Shown here piece after piece: positions 23,623 through 31,048 of a stretch of DNA of 32,999 nt. Where the stretch lies: NCBI GenBank assembly GCA_030040915.1, contig JASHSI010000153.1:1-32999 (forward strand). Reading direction: 5' to 3'. Under the pieces are notes generated by a model that saw nothing but the letters and a program-made list of their open reading frames with translations, did not search any database and was not told the origin of the DNA. The DNA comes from Thermoplasmata archaeon (GTDB lineage Archaea; Thermoplasmatota; Thermoplasmata; Lutacidiplasmatales; UBA184). Numbering within the stretch: position 1 is the first letter of the stretch; each line of letters begins with the position of its first letter. The position numbers were made by a program, and so were the translations under genes.

Positions 23623-24488
23623 TGGCCGGAACCCCTCCCCCCGGATCCCACGCGACGAGCACGCCCCCCGGAGGGCCACAACGCCGACCGGGCGGGGGGC
23701 TCATCCAGAAGATGGACAAGGGCCAGATCGCCCACGTCCTGGCGATTGGATCGGGGAAGGGCGGCGTGGGGAAGTCGTCGACCACGGTCCTCCTCGCTTC
23801 CGAGCTCCAGCGATCGGGCAAGCGGGTCGGCATCCTCGACGCGGACATCACTGGCCCCTCGATCCCGAAGATGCTCGGTCTCTCCGGACCCCTCGTGGAC
23901 CGGGGGGAGGGGATCGAACCGGCGACGACCGGGAGCGGGATACCGGTCGTCTCCTCCCAGTTCATGGTCGAGGATGAGAAGACGCCCGTGATCTGGCGGG
24001 GCCCGCTCGTCACCCGCCTCATCATCCAGTTCTTCTCCGGCGTCAACTGGGGGAAGCTCGACTACCTCCTGATCGACATGCCCCCGGGGACGAGCGACGT
24101 CCCCCTCACCGTCTTCCAGACGATCCCGATCGACGGGATGGTCTTCGTGCTGACCCCGCAGGACCTCGCCGCGCTGATCGTCAAGAAGGCGATGAACATG
24201 GCCCGCGACCTCCATGTCCCGCTCCTGGGCCTCGTCGAGAACATGGGTTTCCTCGTCTGCCCGCACTGCGGGGAGAGGATCGAGCTGTTCGGACGGGGGC
24301 GCGTGGAGACGATCGCGACGGAGTACGGAGTGCCGTTCCTGGGGCGCGTTCCGGTCGACCCGAAGATGTCCGACCTCGCCGACGCCGGGAACCTCCCGGC
24401 GTTCCACACCCCCGAGACCGAGAGCCTCGCCGCCCGCCTCGAAGAGTCCATCGCGGCCCAGGCGAGGGCGCGCCCGACGACGCTCTGA
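23622..24488 (+). CDS. Mrp/NBP35-family Fe-S cluster carrier ATPase
   Basis: 288 residues. After a flexible Pro/Gly-rich leader of about 30 residues, the deviant Walker A GSGKGGVGKSS marks a MinD/Mrp-type ATPase. ILDADITGPSIPKMLGL, LDYLLIDMPPGTSD and ENMGFLVCPHCGERIELFG follow. The Cys-x2-Cys in the last motif is where Mrp/NBP35 dimers hold a bridging [4Fe-4S] cluster for delivery to target proteins. The protein is cytosolic. Its product could serve the Fe-S proteins of this genome, including the membrane ferredoxin encoded here, but no direct link is visible. The start is supported by the TATA box at 23593-23600. Confidence 0.93.
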   Translation: MAGTPPPGSHATSTPPGGPQRRPGGGLIQKMDKGQIAHVLAIGSGKGGVGKSSTTVLLASELQRSGKRVGILDADITGPSIPKMLGLSGPLVDRGEGIEPATTGSGIPVVSSQFMVEDEKTPVIWRGPLVTRLIIQFFSGVNWGKLDYLLIDMPPGTSDVPLTVFQTIPIDGMVFVLTPQDLAALIVKKAMNMARDLHVPLLGLVENMGFLVCPHCGERIELFGRGRVETIATEYGVPFLGRVPVDPKMSDLADAGNLPAFHTPETESLAARLEESIAAQARARPTTL

Positions 24489-24527
24489 TCCGGCCGTCCC
24501 GGACCCGAGGGACCGGGGCGGGTCGGC

Positions 24528-25724
24528 CTACGGCGGCGCGGGGCGGAGGAGGGCCTGCGCGATCTGGCTCGGTACAGTCGCGAGGTCCGTTCCCGTGGGA
24601 TGGAGCCCCTTGAAGTTCCGGCCGCTCGCCGCCCTCCCGGCCCAGTTCTGCGAGGTGACGCTGCCCGCCCGGATCGTCAGGTTGAACGCCCCGGGGACGG
24701 TCGGGCCGGCGGCCGCCCCCGGCTCGGGGGCCCGGGGAGCGTAGAGCACCCAGACGATGTCGGAGTCGAAGGAGCCGGCGGCCGCCACTGAGGTGAACGC
24801 GTAGCCAAAGAGGAGGCCGGCGGGGAGGGCCAGCAGCCCGAGCTCACTGCCCGCGGCCGCCGCGCCCCACAGGGCGCCCGCGGCGCAGACGGCCCCGGCG
24901 ACAGCCGCTGCGACACCTCTCCCGAGCGCGCGGCGTCGCAGCCCGGCATCGACCCGGAGGTTCCGCTCGCCCACCACGAACCCTTGGTGGGGGTCGACCG
25001 GGCCGGGCTTTGCCGGCTTGGCATCGAAGCGGGGGGGTTGGTCGAGGACCACCTCGAACCCCAGGCCGTAGAGGACCTCGGAAAGGCGAGACTGAAGTCG
25101 CGAGGCGGTAACCCCGACGATCTCGGCCGATGTCCCCACGGGGAACGGCCTGCCGGCCATCCGTCGGTCGGTCCAGCGGTACGGCCTCGGCCCGGTCGGG
25201 GCAGGCGCGCTAGACGGAGGGATCGGCGGTGGGGTCGAGAACGAGGTTGACGGAAGGCTCGGGAGCGCCGAGGAGCGGAGCGGCGGGGTCGACGGGGTAG
25301 GGCTCACCGGCAGGGTGGCCAGGTACCGCTCGAGGGCCCCGAGCAACTCCAATCCCCGCTTCCGGGGGACCCCCGCCACGGCGAGGGTCGTCGATACGAA
25401 GTCGTACTCCTTGCCCGCCCAGCCAATCCCCCGCCCGGTGACGTATCCCTCCGCGTGAGCGGTCGATCCCTCGGCCAAGGCCCGGACCCCGATTTCGAGG
25501 ATGATCTCGGTGTTGCCCCTCGATCCCGACCGGATCGCTAGGAGCTGACCGGGCTGCGGATGGAAGATGAAGTCACCGTCCCACCTCGGAAGGCGCTTCT
25601 CGCTCCCGTCCGTATGGGGATCGAGCACCGTGAACTCGTTCTGGTCGAGCCAAGCCAGGACGACCTTCTCAAGCTCCGCCGGTGACCGACCCGGTACCGG
25701 GAGGTCTCGGACGGTCCGCCCCAT
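24528..25724 (-). CDS. hypothetical protein with two membrane helices and Pro-rich linker
   Basis: 398 residues from ATG 25724, chosen because GGAGGA lies just before it; the ORF-track start is a TTG at 25736. Layout: an N-terminal soluble domain of about 130 residues (VVLAWLDQNEFTVLDPHTDG, WDGDFIFHPQPGQLLAIRSG, IILEIGVRALAEGSTAHAEG), a Pro/Ser/Thr linker (about 140-185), a second soluble domain (TASRLQSRLSEVLYGLGFEVVLDQPP), then two close hydrophobic helices (GVAAAVAGAVCAAGALWG and LGLLALPAGLLFGYAFTSV) and a C-terminal tail. I do not recognise the family. The duplicated theme of a winged-helix-sized piece and 'nEFtVLD / GFEVVLD' strands may reflect an internal repeat. Reverse-strand CGTTATTCTCC at 25770-25780 could be its TATA box. 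Confidence 0.65.
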   Translation of the reverse strand: MGRTVRDLPVPGRSPAELEKVVLAWLDQNEFTVLDPHTDGSEKRLPRWDGDFIFHPQPGQLLAIRSGSRGNTEIILEIGVRALAEGSTAHAEGYVTGRGIGWAGKEYDFVSTTLAVAGVPRKRGLELLGALERYLATLPVSPTPSTPPLRSSALPSLPSTSFSTPPPIPPSSAPAPTGPRPYRWTDRRMAGRPFPVGTSAEIVGVTASRLQSRLSEVLYGLGFEVVLDQPPRFDAKPAKPGPVDPHQGFVVGERNLRVDAGLRRRALGRGVAAAVAGAVCAAGALWGAAAAGSELGLLALPAGLLFGYAFTSVAAAGSFDSDIVWVLYAPRAPEPGAAAGPTVPGAFNLTIRAGSVTSQNWAGRAASGRNFKGLHPTGTDLATVPSQIAQALLRPAPP

Positions 25725-25797
25725 TCCTTCCTCCAATCGCTACGGCCGATCCGGACCACGTTCGGAGGAGAATAACGGTTCCTCGGCGCGGCCATCC

Positions 25798-26031
25798 TCA
25801 CCCCCGACGGGCCGGCCAGCCGCGGGGCAGGTGCGCGTCGACGACGAGGCGGCCTCCCGGGGGCCGGCGGTGTCCTTCGCGCCGCGCTCCCCGTGGAACC
25901 TCCCGGGTGACCTCCGCCCAGGTCAGTCGCGTCGCTCCGACCTGCCGAACGGCCTCGGTCAACCCGCGAGGGGCTCCGGGCCCCGCGCCCCATCCGAACG
26001 GCGATGCGCGTGGCCCCCGGGAGCCGCTCAT
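25798..26031 (-). CDS. small hypothetical protein translationally coupled to TraB gene
   Basis: 77 residues. Its ATG (26029-26031) overlaps the TGA of the upstream traB-like gene (ATGA). This coupling is the main argument that it is real, since composition alone (Arg/Gly/Pro-rich) is not decisive. The middle LTEAVRQVGATRLTWAEVTREV looks like two helices and the end GGRLVVDAHLPRGW like a strand. No known domain is seen. It stops 74 bp before the start of the next gene on the same strand, and a TATA-like patch lies between, so it likely ends the transcript. Confidence 0.45.
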   Translation of the reverse strand: MSGSRGPRASPFGWGAGPGAPRGLTEAVRQVGATRLTWAEVTREVPRGARREGHRRPPGGRLVVDAHLPRGWPARRG

Positions 26032-26774
26032 GCCGGCGGGGCCCCAGCTCCGGCGGGCGCCTCGCGTCCCGGGCCTCCGACCGCCCCCCGCAGGACCCCG
26101 AGCGCGACGGTCTCCACCGGGATCCCACGCCGCCGCAGGGACTCCGCGAGGCCCGGGACGTGCGCGTCGCCGACCACCACGGCGAGGCGGCCGTATCCCC
26201 GAGTCCGGAGCTCCTTGAGCCGGTTCGCCATGTGGTCGTTCCGTTCATCGAGGAGGACGCGGGCGACCCCCGGATACGCGCGGCGGAGCTCGTCCACGTA
26301 CTGGGAGGGGTCCTCGGTGTACGCGTCGATCTGTCGCTCGACCATCCGGGCCGGGATGACGAGTCCCAGGATCCCTCCGAAGACGAGGAGAATCCGCTCC
26401 TTGCCGCTCATCGACCGAAGGAGGCGCTGGAGGGTCTCTCGGATCGGGTCATCGATGAGGAAGAGCGGAAGCGAGCGCTCCTTGGAGATCGCGGCCGCCG
26501 TCCGCATCTCCGCGCCGGCGACCCCCCCACCCATCTCCTCGCCGAGCCGACGTTGCAGAAGGCCCCAGAGACGGACGAAGATCGGGACCCCGGGGCCCGG
26601 CCGGCCCGCCGTGGGTTGGTCGGAGAGGAGGGCCCGCGCCCGCTCCGCGTCGAGCTCGACCGCGATGCCGTCGAGCTCCCGCGGACCGAGCACGGCCCGC
26701 AGCGGCGCTTCGAGGTCGACCACGTGGGCCGAACCGATGAGCAGGATGGGGGATTCGAGCGTGCTCGCGTACAT
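26028..26774 (-). CDS. TraB/PrgY family membrane protein
   Basis: 248 residues from ATG 26774. Family motifs are all present: an N-terminal GSAHVVDLEAPLRAV followed by AVELDAERA, the middle GAEMRTAAAISKE, and DERNDHMANRL near VVVGDAHVPGL. One hydrophobic stretch (RILLVFGGILGLVIPARMVE) may sit in the membrane; full-length archaeal relatives have more helices after the conserved domain, which are missing here. The family (with PrgY/TraB and the eukaryotic TRABD) is thought to be peptidase-like or to bind signals, but a firm archaeal function is not known. Reverse-strand CGATAACC (26797-26804) lies about 25 bp before the ATG, fitting a leaderless transcript. Confidence 0.85.
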   Translation of the reverse strand: MYASTLESPILLIGSAHVVDLEAPLRAVLGPRELDGIAVELDAERARALLSDQPTAGRPGPGVPIFVRLWGLLQRRLGEEMGGGVAGAEMRTAAAISKERSLPLFLIDDPIRETLQRLLRSMSGKERILLVFGGILGLVIPARMVERQIDAYTEDPSQYVDELRRAYPGVARVLLDERNDHMANRLKELRTRGYGRLAVVVGDAHVPGLAESLRRRGIPVETVALGVLRGAVGGPGREAPAGAGAPPA

Positions 26775-26796
26775 TCGAGGGTCCGAGCCCGCGGGA

Positions 26797-26870
26797 GGTT
26801 ATCGGGCTGCGGGCCGGGGCCCGGACGGTCCCTCGGGCTCCTTCGGATGGTCCGGGGCAATCCTATTAGC
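26797..26870. promoter_or_regulatory. divergent promoters between TraB and the 100-residue hypothetical gene
   Basis: The minus strand has CGATAACC (26797-26804), 25 bp from ATG 26774. The plus strand has TCCTATTAGC (26861-26870), about 26 bp from ATG 26892. Both distances fit leaderless transcripts and the two promoters do not overlap. Confidence 0.5.
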
Positions 26871-26891
26871 GGCTCGCCCGTGCGAGCGGCC

Positions 26892-27194
26892 ATGCCCACG
26901 ACCCTATTCCTCATCCCGACCACGAAGCGCGGCGAGCTCGACCAGGCGCTCAACGAGGACATGGTCGCCCGCCAGAGCCGCAAGATCCGGGAGGCGCCGG
27001 CGATGGGCGGGCCCGCGGGCCAGCTCTACGTGATGATCGAGGGGTCGGTCGACGCGATCGCCAAGGCCGACGCGCTGCTCGGCCCCCTCGGGAAGAAGCT
27101 CCCGGCGAACGAGGCCGCCGATCTCGAGCGGCGCTTCCGCGAGGAGGACGACTCCGCCTCCGCCGGGATGGGACTGTTCTTCACCGAAGGGTAG
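26892..27194 (+). CDS. conserved-looking hypothetical protein
   Basis: 100 residues from ATG 26892, set by the TATA element 26 bp upstream; the ORF-track start inside the TraB gene is a shadow. The sequence has a clear alpha/beta pattern: MPTTLFLIPTTKRGELDQAL, then QLYVMIEGSVDAIAKADALLGPLGKKLP, which looks like two strands each followed by a helix, and an acidic end. A small ligand- or protein-binding fold is possible, but I do not recognise the family. It converges on the GPN-loop GTPase gene, with only 11 bases between the two stop codons, which form a hairpin. Confidence 0.7.
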   Translation: MPTTLFLIPTTKRGELDQALNEDMVARQSRKIREAPAMGGPAGQLYVMIEGSVDAIAKADALLGPLGKKLPANEAADLERRFREEDDSASAGMGLFFTEG

Positions 27195-27208
27195 CGCGAC
27201 CCGCGCTA
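27192..27208. terminator. hairpin spanning both convergent stop codons
   Basis: TAGCGCG-ACC-CGCGCTA has perfect 7-base arms and a 3-base loop. The TAG at its left end is the stop of the plus-strand gene, and the CTA at its right end is the stop of the minus-strand GTPase gene. It could end both transcripts or block read-through, although archaeal terminators usually depend on T-tracts, which are absent. Confidence 0.4.
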
Positions 27209-28000
27209 GCCCTCGTCGGGCGGGGCCTGGGAGACCTCGAGGTCCTCCCCCCCGCCGAACAGGAGCTGGATGTGCCGGTAGAGCGGCTCGAGCCCGGACG
27301 CGTCCCGGCTCGAGGTGGGAAGGAGGGTCATCATCGGAGCGATCGTCTCCAGGGCCCGGAAGATCCCGGTCGAGAGCTGGACGTCCGGCGTCGGGCCTTC
27401 CGACTCGACGGCGTCCCCGAGGCGGTCCGGGTCGGCCCCCCAGCCGACGACCTCCTCGAGGGCGCCGGGCGCGAGGAGGTCCGTCTTCGTCAGCAGGTTG
27501 ACCGTGGGCAGCCGAAAGCGGAACTCGACGAGCGCCGAGAGCATGAGGAGCGAGACGAACCCGTTCGCGCTCTTCGCGAGCGCGGGGTCGAAGAGGAAGG
27601 CGATCAGCGAGCGGTCCCCGCCCAGGGCGTCGACGATCGCCTTCGACGACTCGCGGAAGGCGAACAGCTCGACCTGGCCGGGCGTGTCGACGAGGACGTA
27701 ATCCGAGCGCAGCTCGGAGAGCGCCTGCTTCACGTCGAAGACCTTGAGGGCGATGAGGTCCGCCGCGGCGATCTGGGCCCCGTTCGGCCCGAGCCTGTGC
27801 TCCTCCATCACGTCCGGGAGCCGCACCCATTCACGGATGTCGACGTCCGGCTCGAGCTCGGTCGACTCGCCGCCGGGGTCGAGGTTCACCACCGAAGCCG
27901 AGTAGCCGGCCGAGGAGAGCCAGGCGTGGAAGGCGGCGACGAGGCTCGTCTTGCCCGCCCCGGCGGTCCCGGTGAAGAAAATCGTCGCCGGTTCGTCCAT
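27206..28000 (-). CDS. GPN-loop GTPase (XAB1/GPN family)
   Basis: 264 residues. P-loop GTAGAGKTSL near residues 10-19, an early NLDPGGE segment, the family-defining Gly-Pro-Asn insertion in HRLGPNGAQ (about residue 72), VDTPGQVELF as the Walker B/G3 region, and NLLTKTDLL as the base-recognition element. GPN GTPases are conserved from Archaea to eukaryotes, act as homodimers in Archaea, and in eukaryotes help assemble RNA polymerase II; the archaeal role is not settled. Its ATG abuts the SRP19 stop, so it is the last gene of an eS8-SRP19-GPN operon. The C-terminal tail is acidic. Confidence 0.92.
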   Translation of the reverse strand: MDEPATIFFTGTAGAGKTSLVAAFHAWLSSAGYSASVVNLDPGGESTELEPDVDIREWVRLPDVMEEHRLGPNGAQIAAADLIALKVFDVKQALSELRSDYVLVDTPGQVELFAFRESSKAIVDALGGDRSLIAFLFDPALAKSANGFVSLLMLSALVEFRFRLPTVNLLTKTDLLAPGALEEVVGWGADPDRLGDAVESEGPTPDVQLSTGIFRALETIAPMMTLLPTSSRDASGLEPLYRHIQLLFGGGEDLEVSQAPPDEG

Positions 28001-28300
28001 CTACTTCTTCCGCTTGCCCGGATGGGACTTCGATAGCTCTTCGGCGAGGCGGCGCAGGAACGCCGCCTTGGTGGTCCCCGACCGCTTCTGGACCTTCACG
28101 CGCCCCGCGTAGCGGTGGAACTCGCGGGGGTAATGCTTCTCGGGCTCGGTCTCCGCCTGGAAGCCGAGGACGCGGGCGGCGTGGACAATCTCCTCGAGCG
28201 TCACCGGCCCGAGGGCGATCGCGTCCGGGACGCGCCGACCGAGGGAGCGGGACGTCTCGCTCGATAGGTAGGAGGGGTAGACGTAGAAGTAGTCGGCCAT
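28001..28300 (-). CDS. srp19: signal recognition particle 19 kDa protein
   Basis: 99 residues, typical archaeal SRP19 length. YFYVYPSYLSSETSRSLGRRVP, LEEIVHAARVLGFQAETEPEKHYPRE and GRVKVQKRSGTTKAAFLRRLAEEL match the RNA-binding fold that clamps helices 6 and 8 of the 7S RNA and lets SRP54 bind for co-translational membrane targeting. The C-terminus is Lys/Arg-rich. It lies 20 bp behind the eS8 gene, and its stop abuts the GPN GTPase start. Confidence 0.93.
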   Translation of the reverse strand: MADYFYVYPSYLSSETSRSLGRRVPDAIALGPVTLEEIVHAARVLGFQAETEPEKHYPREFHRYAGRVKVQKRSGTTKAAFLRRLAEELSKSHPGKRKK

Positions 28301-28320
28301 CCGACCGCCCTAGGGGGCCG

Positions 28321-28719
28321 CTACGTCGAGGCCGGGCTCTCGGCGATCCGGACCGCGTTGATCACGCCGTCCTGGCCCGGGCGAGAGCGGACCCGGACGA
28401 GGCCGACCTCGGTGGAGAGGATGGCCCCCTTGGTGATGACGTTCCGTTGAACGTAGTTCGGGTTCGCCGGGTTCTCCCGTACGGTGATGATCTTTGCGAC
28501 CGAGCTCTTCCGGGTCGCTGGATCGAACACGTTGACGCTCGTGGCGGTCAGGATGCGCTCCTTGCGGTTCCCGCCCCGCACCCGGTAGGTCTTGACGGTC
28601 CCCGCGCCAATGGTGGCGTGCTGGAGCTCCCGCCCGATCTCGAACCGGCGCTTCTTGCGGATGGGCCGGAGCCGGCCGCCTGTTCGCTTGCGTCGGGAGC
28701 GCGCTTGCCAGATCCCCAT
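28321..28719 (-). CDS. rps8e: 30S ribosomal protein eS8
   Basis: 132 residues. GIWQARSRRKRTGGRLRPIRKKRRFEIGRE and TYRVRGGNRKERIL are diagnostic of the archaeal/eukaryotic small-subunit protein S8e, and ENPANPNYVQRNVITKGAI matches its second half. It is a primary rRNA-binding, strongly basic protein. It leads an operon with SRP19 and the GPN GTPase. A TATA box (CTTATAGAG on the minus strand, about 28752-28760) lies some 35 bp upstream. Confidence 0.96.
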   Translation of the reverse strand: MGIWQARSRRKRTGGRLRPIRKKRRFEIGRELQHATIGAGTVKTYRVRGGNRKERILTATSVNVFDPATRKSSVAKIITVRENPANPNYVQRNVITKGAILSTEVGLVRVRSRPGQDGVINAVRIAESPAST

Positions 28720-28751
28720 GGTCGTCGGTGAGGGAGCCGTCGATGAAGGGG

Positions 28752-28762
28752 TCTCTATAAGA
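28752..28762 (-). promoter_or_regulatory. promoter of the eS8-SRP19-GPN operon
   Basis: On the minus strand TCTTATAGAGA is a strong TATA-like box about 35 bp before ATG 28719, which predicts a leader of about 10 nt. A second AT patch, TACTATAG at 28805-28812, lies between this operon and the kinase gene end and has no gene it clearly serves. Confidence 0.55.
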
Positions 28763-28862
28763 CGTTAGCCCGCCCCTTCGTCGACGGGAAACGGCGGCGG
28801 GTCGTACTATAGCCGGGAACGCCCCCGCCGCGGGCGACGGGAGTCGAGGAAACCGGACCGCA

Positions 28863-29867
28863 TCAGCCCGCGTGGATGATCTGGCTGCCGTCGATCCCGA
28901 TCTCGATGGGCTTCGGGCGGAGCCCCATCCGTTCGAGGGTCCGGGCGAGGCCCGCCCGTCGTTCCGGCGGCACGACGAAGAACAGGAACCCCCCGCCCCC
29001 CGCGCCGAGGAGCTTCCCGCCGAGCGCCCCCGCCTTCTTGGCGGCCTCGTACCACCGCTCGACCCGGTCGTCGGTGACGCCCTCGGCCAGGGTCTTCTTG
29101 AGCTCCCAGTTCTCGTCCATCAGGCGGCCGATCTCAGGGTAGTTGAGGCGCTCGATGGCCCGCGCGACCTCTACGGCGATCGCCCGCATCCGGTCGTAGT
29201 CCGCGAGGTGCTCGTCCATCGCGTCGGCCTGCCGGGCGTGGATGGCGGCCGAGGAGCGTTCCACGCCCGTGAAGAAGAGCATCAGATGATCGTTCAACGC
29301 CGCGAGGGCGTCGTGGTCAAGGTTCAGGCTCTGGACCGATACGGTGTCGTCCTTCTCGACCCGGATGAGGTTGAGCCCGCCGTAGGCGGCCGTGTACTGG
29401 TCTTGGATCCCGCCGGCCTCCTTGAGGATCTCCCGCTCGACCCGGACGGCCTCCCGGGCGAGCTGGTGGGGGCCGACCCGATCGCCCCGCCAGGCGTGCA
29501 AGGCGTTGAGGACGCCGACGGCGCAGCTGCTGCTGGAGCCGATGCCCGTCCCCCGCGACGGCATCTGGGTCGCGGTGATGACCTGGATCCCGCTCGGGAT
29601 GTTCAGCATCCGCATCGACTCCCGGATCGTCCCGTGGGCGATCTCGTCGAGGCTCCGCTTCGCGTCCTCGGTGATCCGGTAGCTCACCCGGATCTCCTCG
29701 GAGCTGAAGTTATCCACGACCATGACGAAGATCCCCTTGTTGATCGCGCCAGCGACGCACGCACCGGGTCCGTGGCGGCGGTAGAAGGCCGGGAGGTCGG
29801 TCCCGCCGCCCGCGAACGTGACGCGGAAGGGCGTCCGGGAGACCACGGCGTCGGATCGGGTCATCAT
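28863..29867 (-). CDS. GHMP-family sugar kinase (heptose-7-phosphate kinase-like)
   Basis: 334 residues from ATG 29867; GTG 29879 (ORF track) and ATG 29864 are alternatives. The N-terminus SRTPFRVTFAGGGTDLPAF is the GHMP sugar-binding start. SRGTGIGSSSSCAVGVLNAL is the phosphate-binding loop, and GALGGKLLGAGGGGFLFF is the third GHMP motif. The combination with GGGTDLP and EREILKEAGGIQDQYTAAYGG matches kinases such as D-glycero-D-manno-heptose 7-phosphate kinase and related archaeal sugar kinases, rather than mevalonate kinase. It probably feeds nucleotide-sugar synthesis for surface glycans, in line with the glycosyltransferases at the window start; the real sugar is not known. A minus-strand TATA-like CTTGAATAG lies at 29911-29919. 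Confidence 0.85.
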   Translation of the reverse strand: MMTRSDAVVSRTPFRVTFAGGGTDLPAFYRRHGPGACVAGAINKGIFVMVVDNFSSEEIRVSYRITEDAKRSLDEIAHGTIRESMRMLNIPSGIQVITATQMPSRGTGIGSSSSCAVGVLNALHAWRGDRVGPHQLAREAVRVEREILKEAGGIQDQYTAAYGGLNLIRVEKDDTVSVQSLNLDHDALAALNDHLMLFFTGVERSSAAIHARQADAMDEHLADYDRMRAIAVEVARAIERLNYPEIGRLMDENWELKKTLAEGVTDDRVERWYEAAKKAGALGGKLLGAGGGGFLFFVVPPERRAGLARTLERMGLRPKPIEIGIDGSQIIHAG

Positions 29868-30012
29868 CGGACGGTTCACCGCACGGGACGACCTCGTCTC
29901 GCTCGCGGCCTATTCAAGAGTTGTGGAGGACGGGCCGCGGGACCCGTTGGCGCGCCGCCGCGGCGTTGCCGTTAAGCCCGGGGACGGGCTCGCCGGGCCG
30001 GCGCGGCCGGGG

Positions 30013-30693
30013 ATGGCGGACGGATCCCGAGGTGCGGAGGTGCTCGGGCTCGACGAGGCCGGCCGGGGGAGCCTCCTCGGACCCCTCGTGGTCGGCGGCT
30101 TCCGCTGTCCGGCCGATCGGATCGGCGAGCTCTCCGACTGGGGGGTCCGGGATTCCAAGTTGCTCAGCCCGTCCCGTCGGGAGGAGGTCTACCGTCGACT
30201 TCGCCGGGAGGGGCTCTGCCTGAGCGCCGTGGTGAGCCCCCGGACCGTGGACCGGTTCGTCCTCCGGCACGGCCTCAATGAGCTCGAGGCCCGGACCTTC
30301 GCACACCTGATCCGGCGCGCCGAGGATCCCGGCGAGGTGTTCGTCGATGCCTGCGACGTCGACGCGGGACGGTTCGGCGAGCGGGTCCGTTGCCTCGCCG
30401 GCCGCGCACCGCCGGTCGACGCCCGCCACAAGGCGGACCGGGACAACCCCGTCGTGGGCGCCGCGTCGATCGTCGCCAAGGTCGTCCGGGACGCGGCAAT
30501 CCGGCGTCTCGAGACCGATCTCGGCGAAGCGATCGGCAGCGGGTACCCGAGCGACCCGATCACCGTCGAGTTCGTTCGTTCGTTCCTCGGGCGTGGCGGG
30601 CCGATGCCCGCGTGGCTCCGCGCGTCGTGGGCGACCACGCGAAGGCTTATCCAGCGCCGGACGCAGCCTCCCCTCGAGGCGTTCGGCCCATGA
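30013..30693 (+). CDS. rnhB: ribonuclease HII
   Basis: 226 residues from ATG 30013; the ORF-track extension of 65 residues crosses the divergent promoter region and is dropped. GLDEAGRGSLLGPLVVGG carries the first two acidic catalytic residues, VRDSKLLS follows, and FVDACDVD plus HKADRDNPVVGAASIVAKVVRD complete the type 2 RNase H pattern. The enzyme cuts RNA in RNA-DNA hybrids, for primer and ribonucleotide removal. The TGA overlaps the ATG of the SCP2-like gene (ATGA). CCGTTAAGCC (29969-29978) about 40 bp upstream may be the TATA box. Confidence 0.92.
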   Translation: MADGSRGAEVLGLDEAGRGSLLGPLVVGGFRCPADRIGELSDWGVRDSKLLSPSRREEVYRRLRREGLCLSAVVSPRTVDRFVLRHGLNELEARTFAHLIRRAEDPGEVFVDACDVDAGRFGERVRCLAGRAPPVDARHKADRDNPVVGAASIVAKVVRDAAIRRLETDLGEAIGSGYPSDPITVEFVRSFLGRGGPMPAWLRASWATTRRLIQRRTQPPLEAFGP

Positions 30694-31022
30694 TCGAGGA
30701 GGCGCTCGCCCGGCTCGTGGGCCGCTTCAACCAGAAGGTCGACGCGAGCCCGAAGCTCCAAGAGGAGCTCTCCGGCCTCGACAAGACAATCGCCGTCCAC
30801 CTGACCGACGGACCGACGTACGCGGCCGACCTACGGCAGGCTCACCTCGTCAACCTCCGGCCCGAGGCGACACCGAAGGCGGACCTCACGATCACCACCG
30901 ACTCGGAGACGTTCACTCGCCTCGTCGCGAAGGAGATGGGCCCGATGAAGGCCCTCGCGCTGCGCAAGCTCGTCCTCGAGGGGAGCCTCGAAGACAAGCT
31001 CACGCTCCGCAAGCTGCTCTGA
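30690..31022 (+). CDS. SCP2 sterol-carrier-domain protein
   Basis: 110 residues from ATG 30690, overlapping the RNase HII stop by ATGA. LVGRFNQKVDASPKLQEELSGL, TIAVHLTDGPTYAADL, ADLTITTDSETFTRLVAKEMGPMKALALRKLVLEGSLEDKLTLRKLL match the SCP2 lipid-binding fold as a stand-alone protein. The family binds acyl chains or sterol-like lipids in a hydrophobic tunnel; in Archaea the ligand is not known. Coupling to RNase HII seems to be a matter of shared expression, not shared function. Visible to the ORF track only as part of a longer shadow ORF. Confidence 0.82.
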   Translation: MIEEALARLVGRFNQKVDASPKLQEELSGLDKTIAVHLTDGPTYAADLRQAHLVNLRPEATPKADLTITTDSETFTRLVAKEMGPMKALALRKLVLEGSLEDKLTLRKLL

Positions 31023-31048
31023 AGCCGGTACGGCGGCGGGAGACGCCC

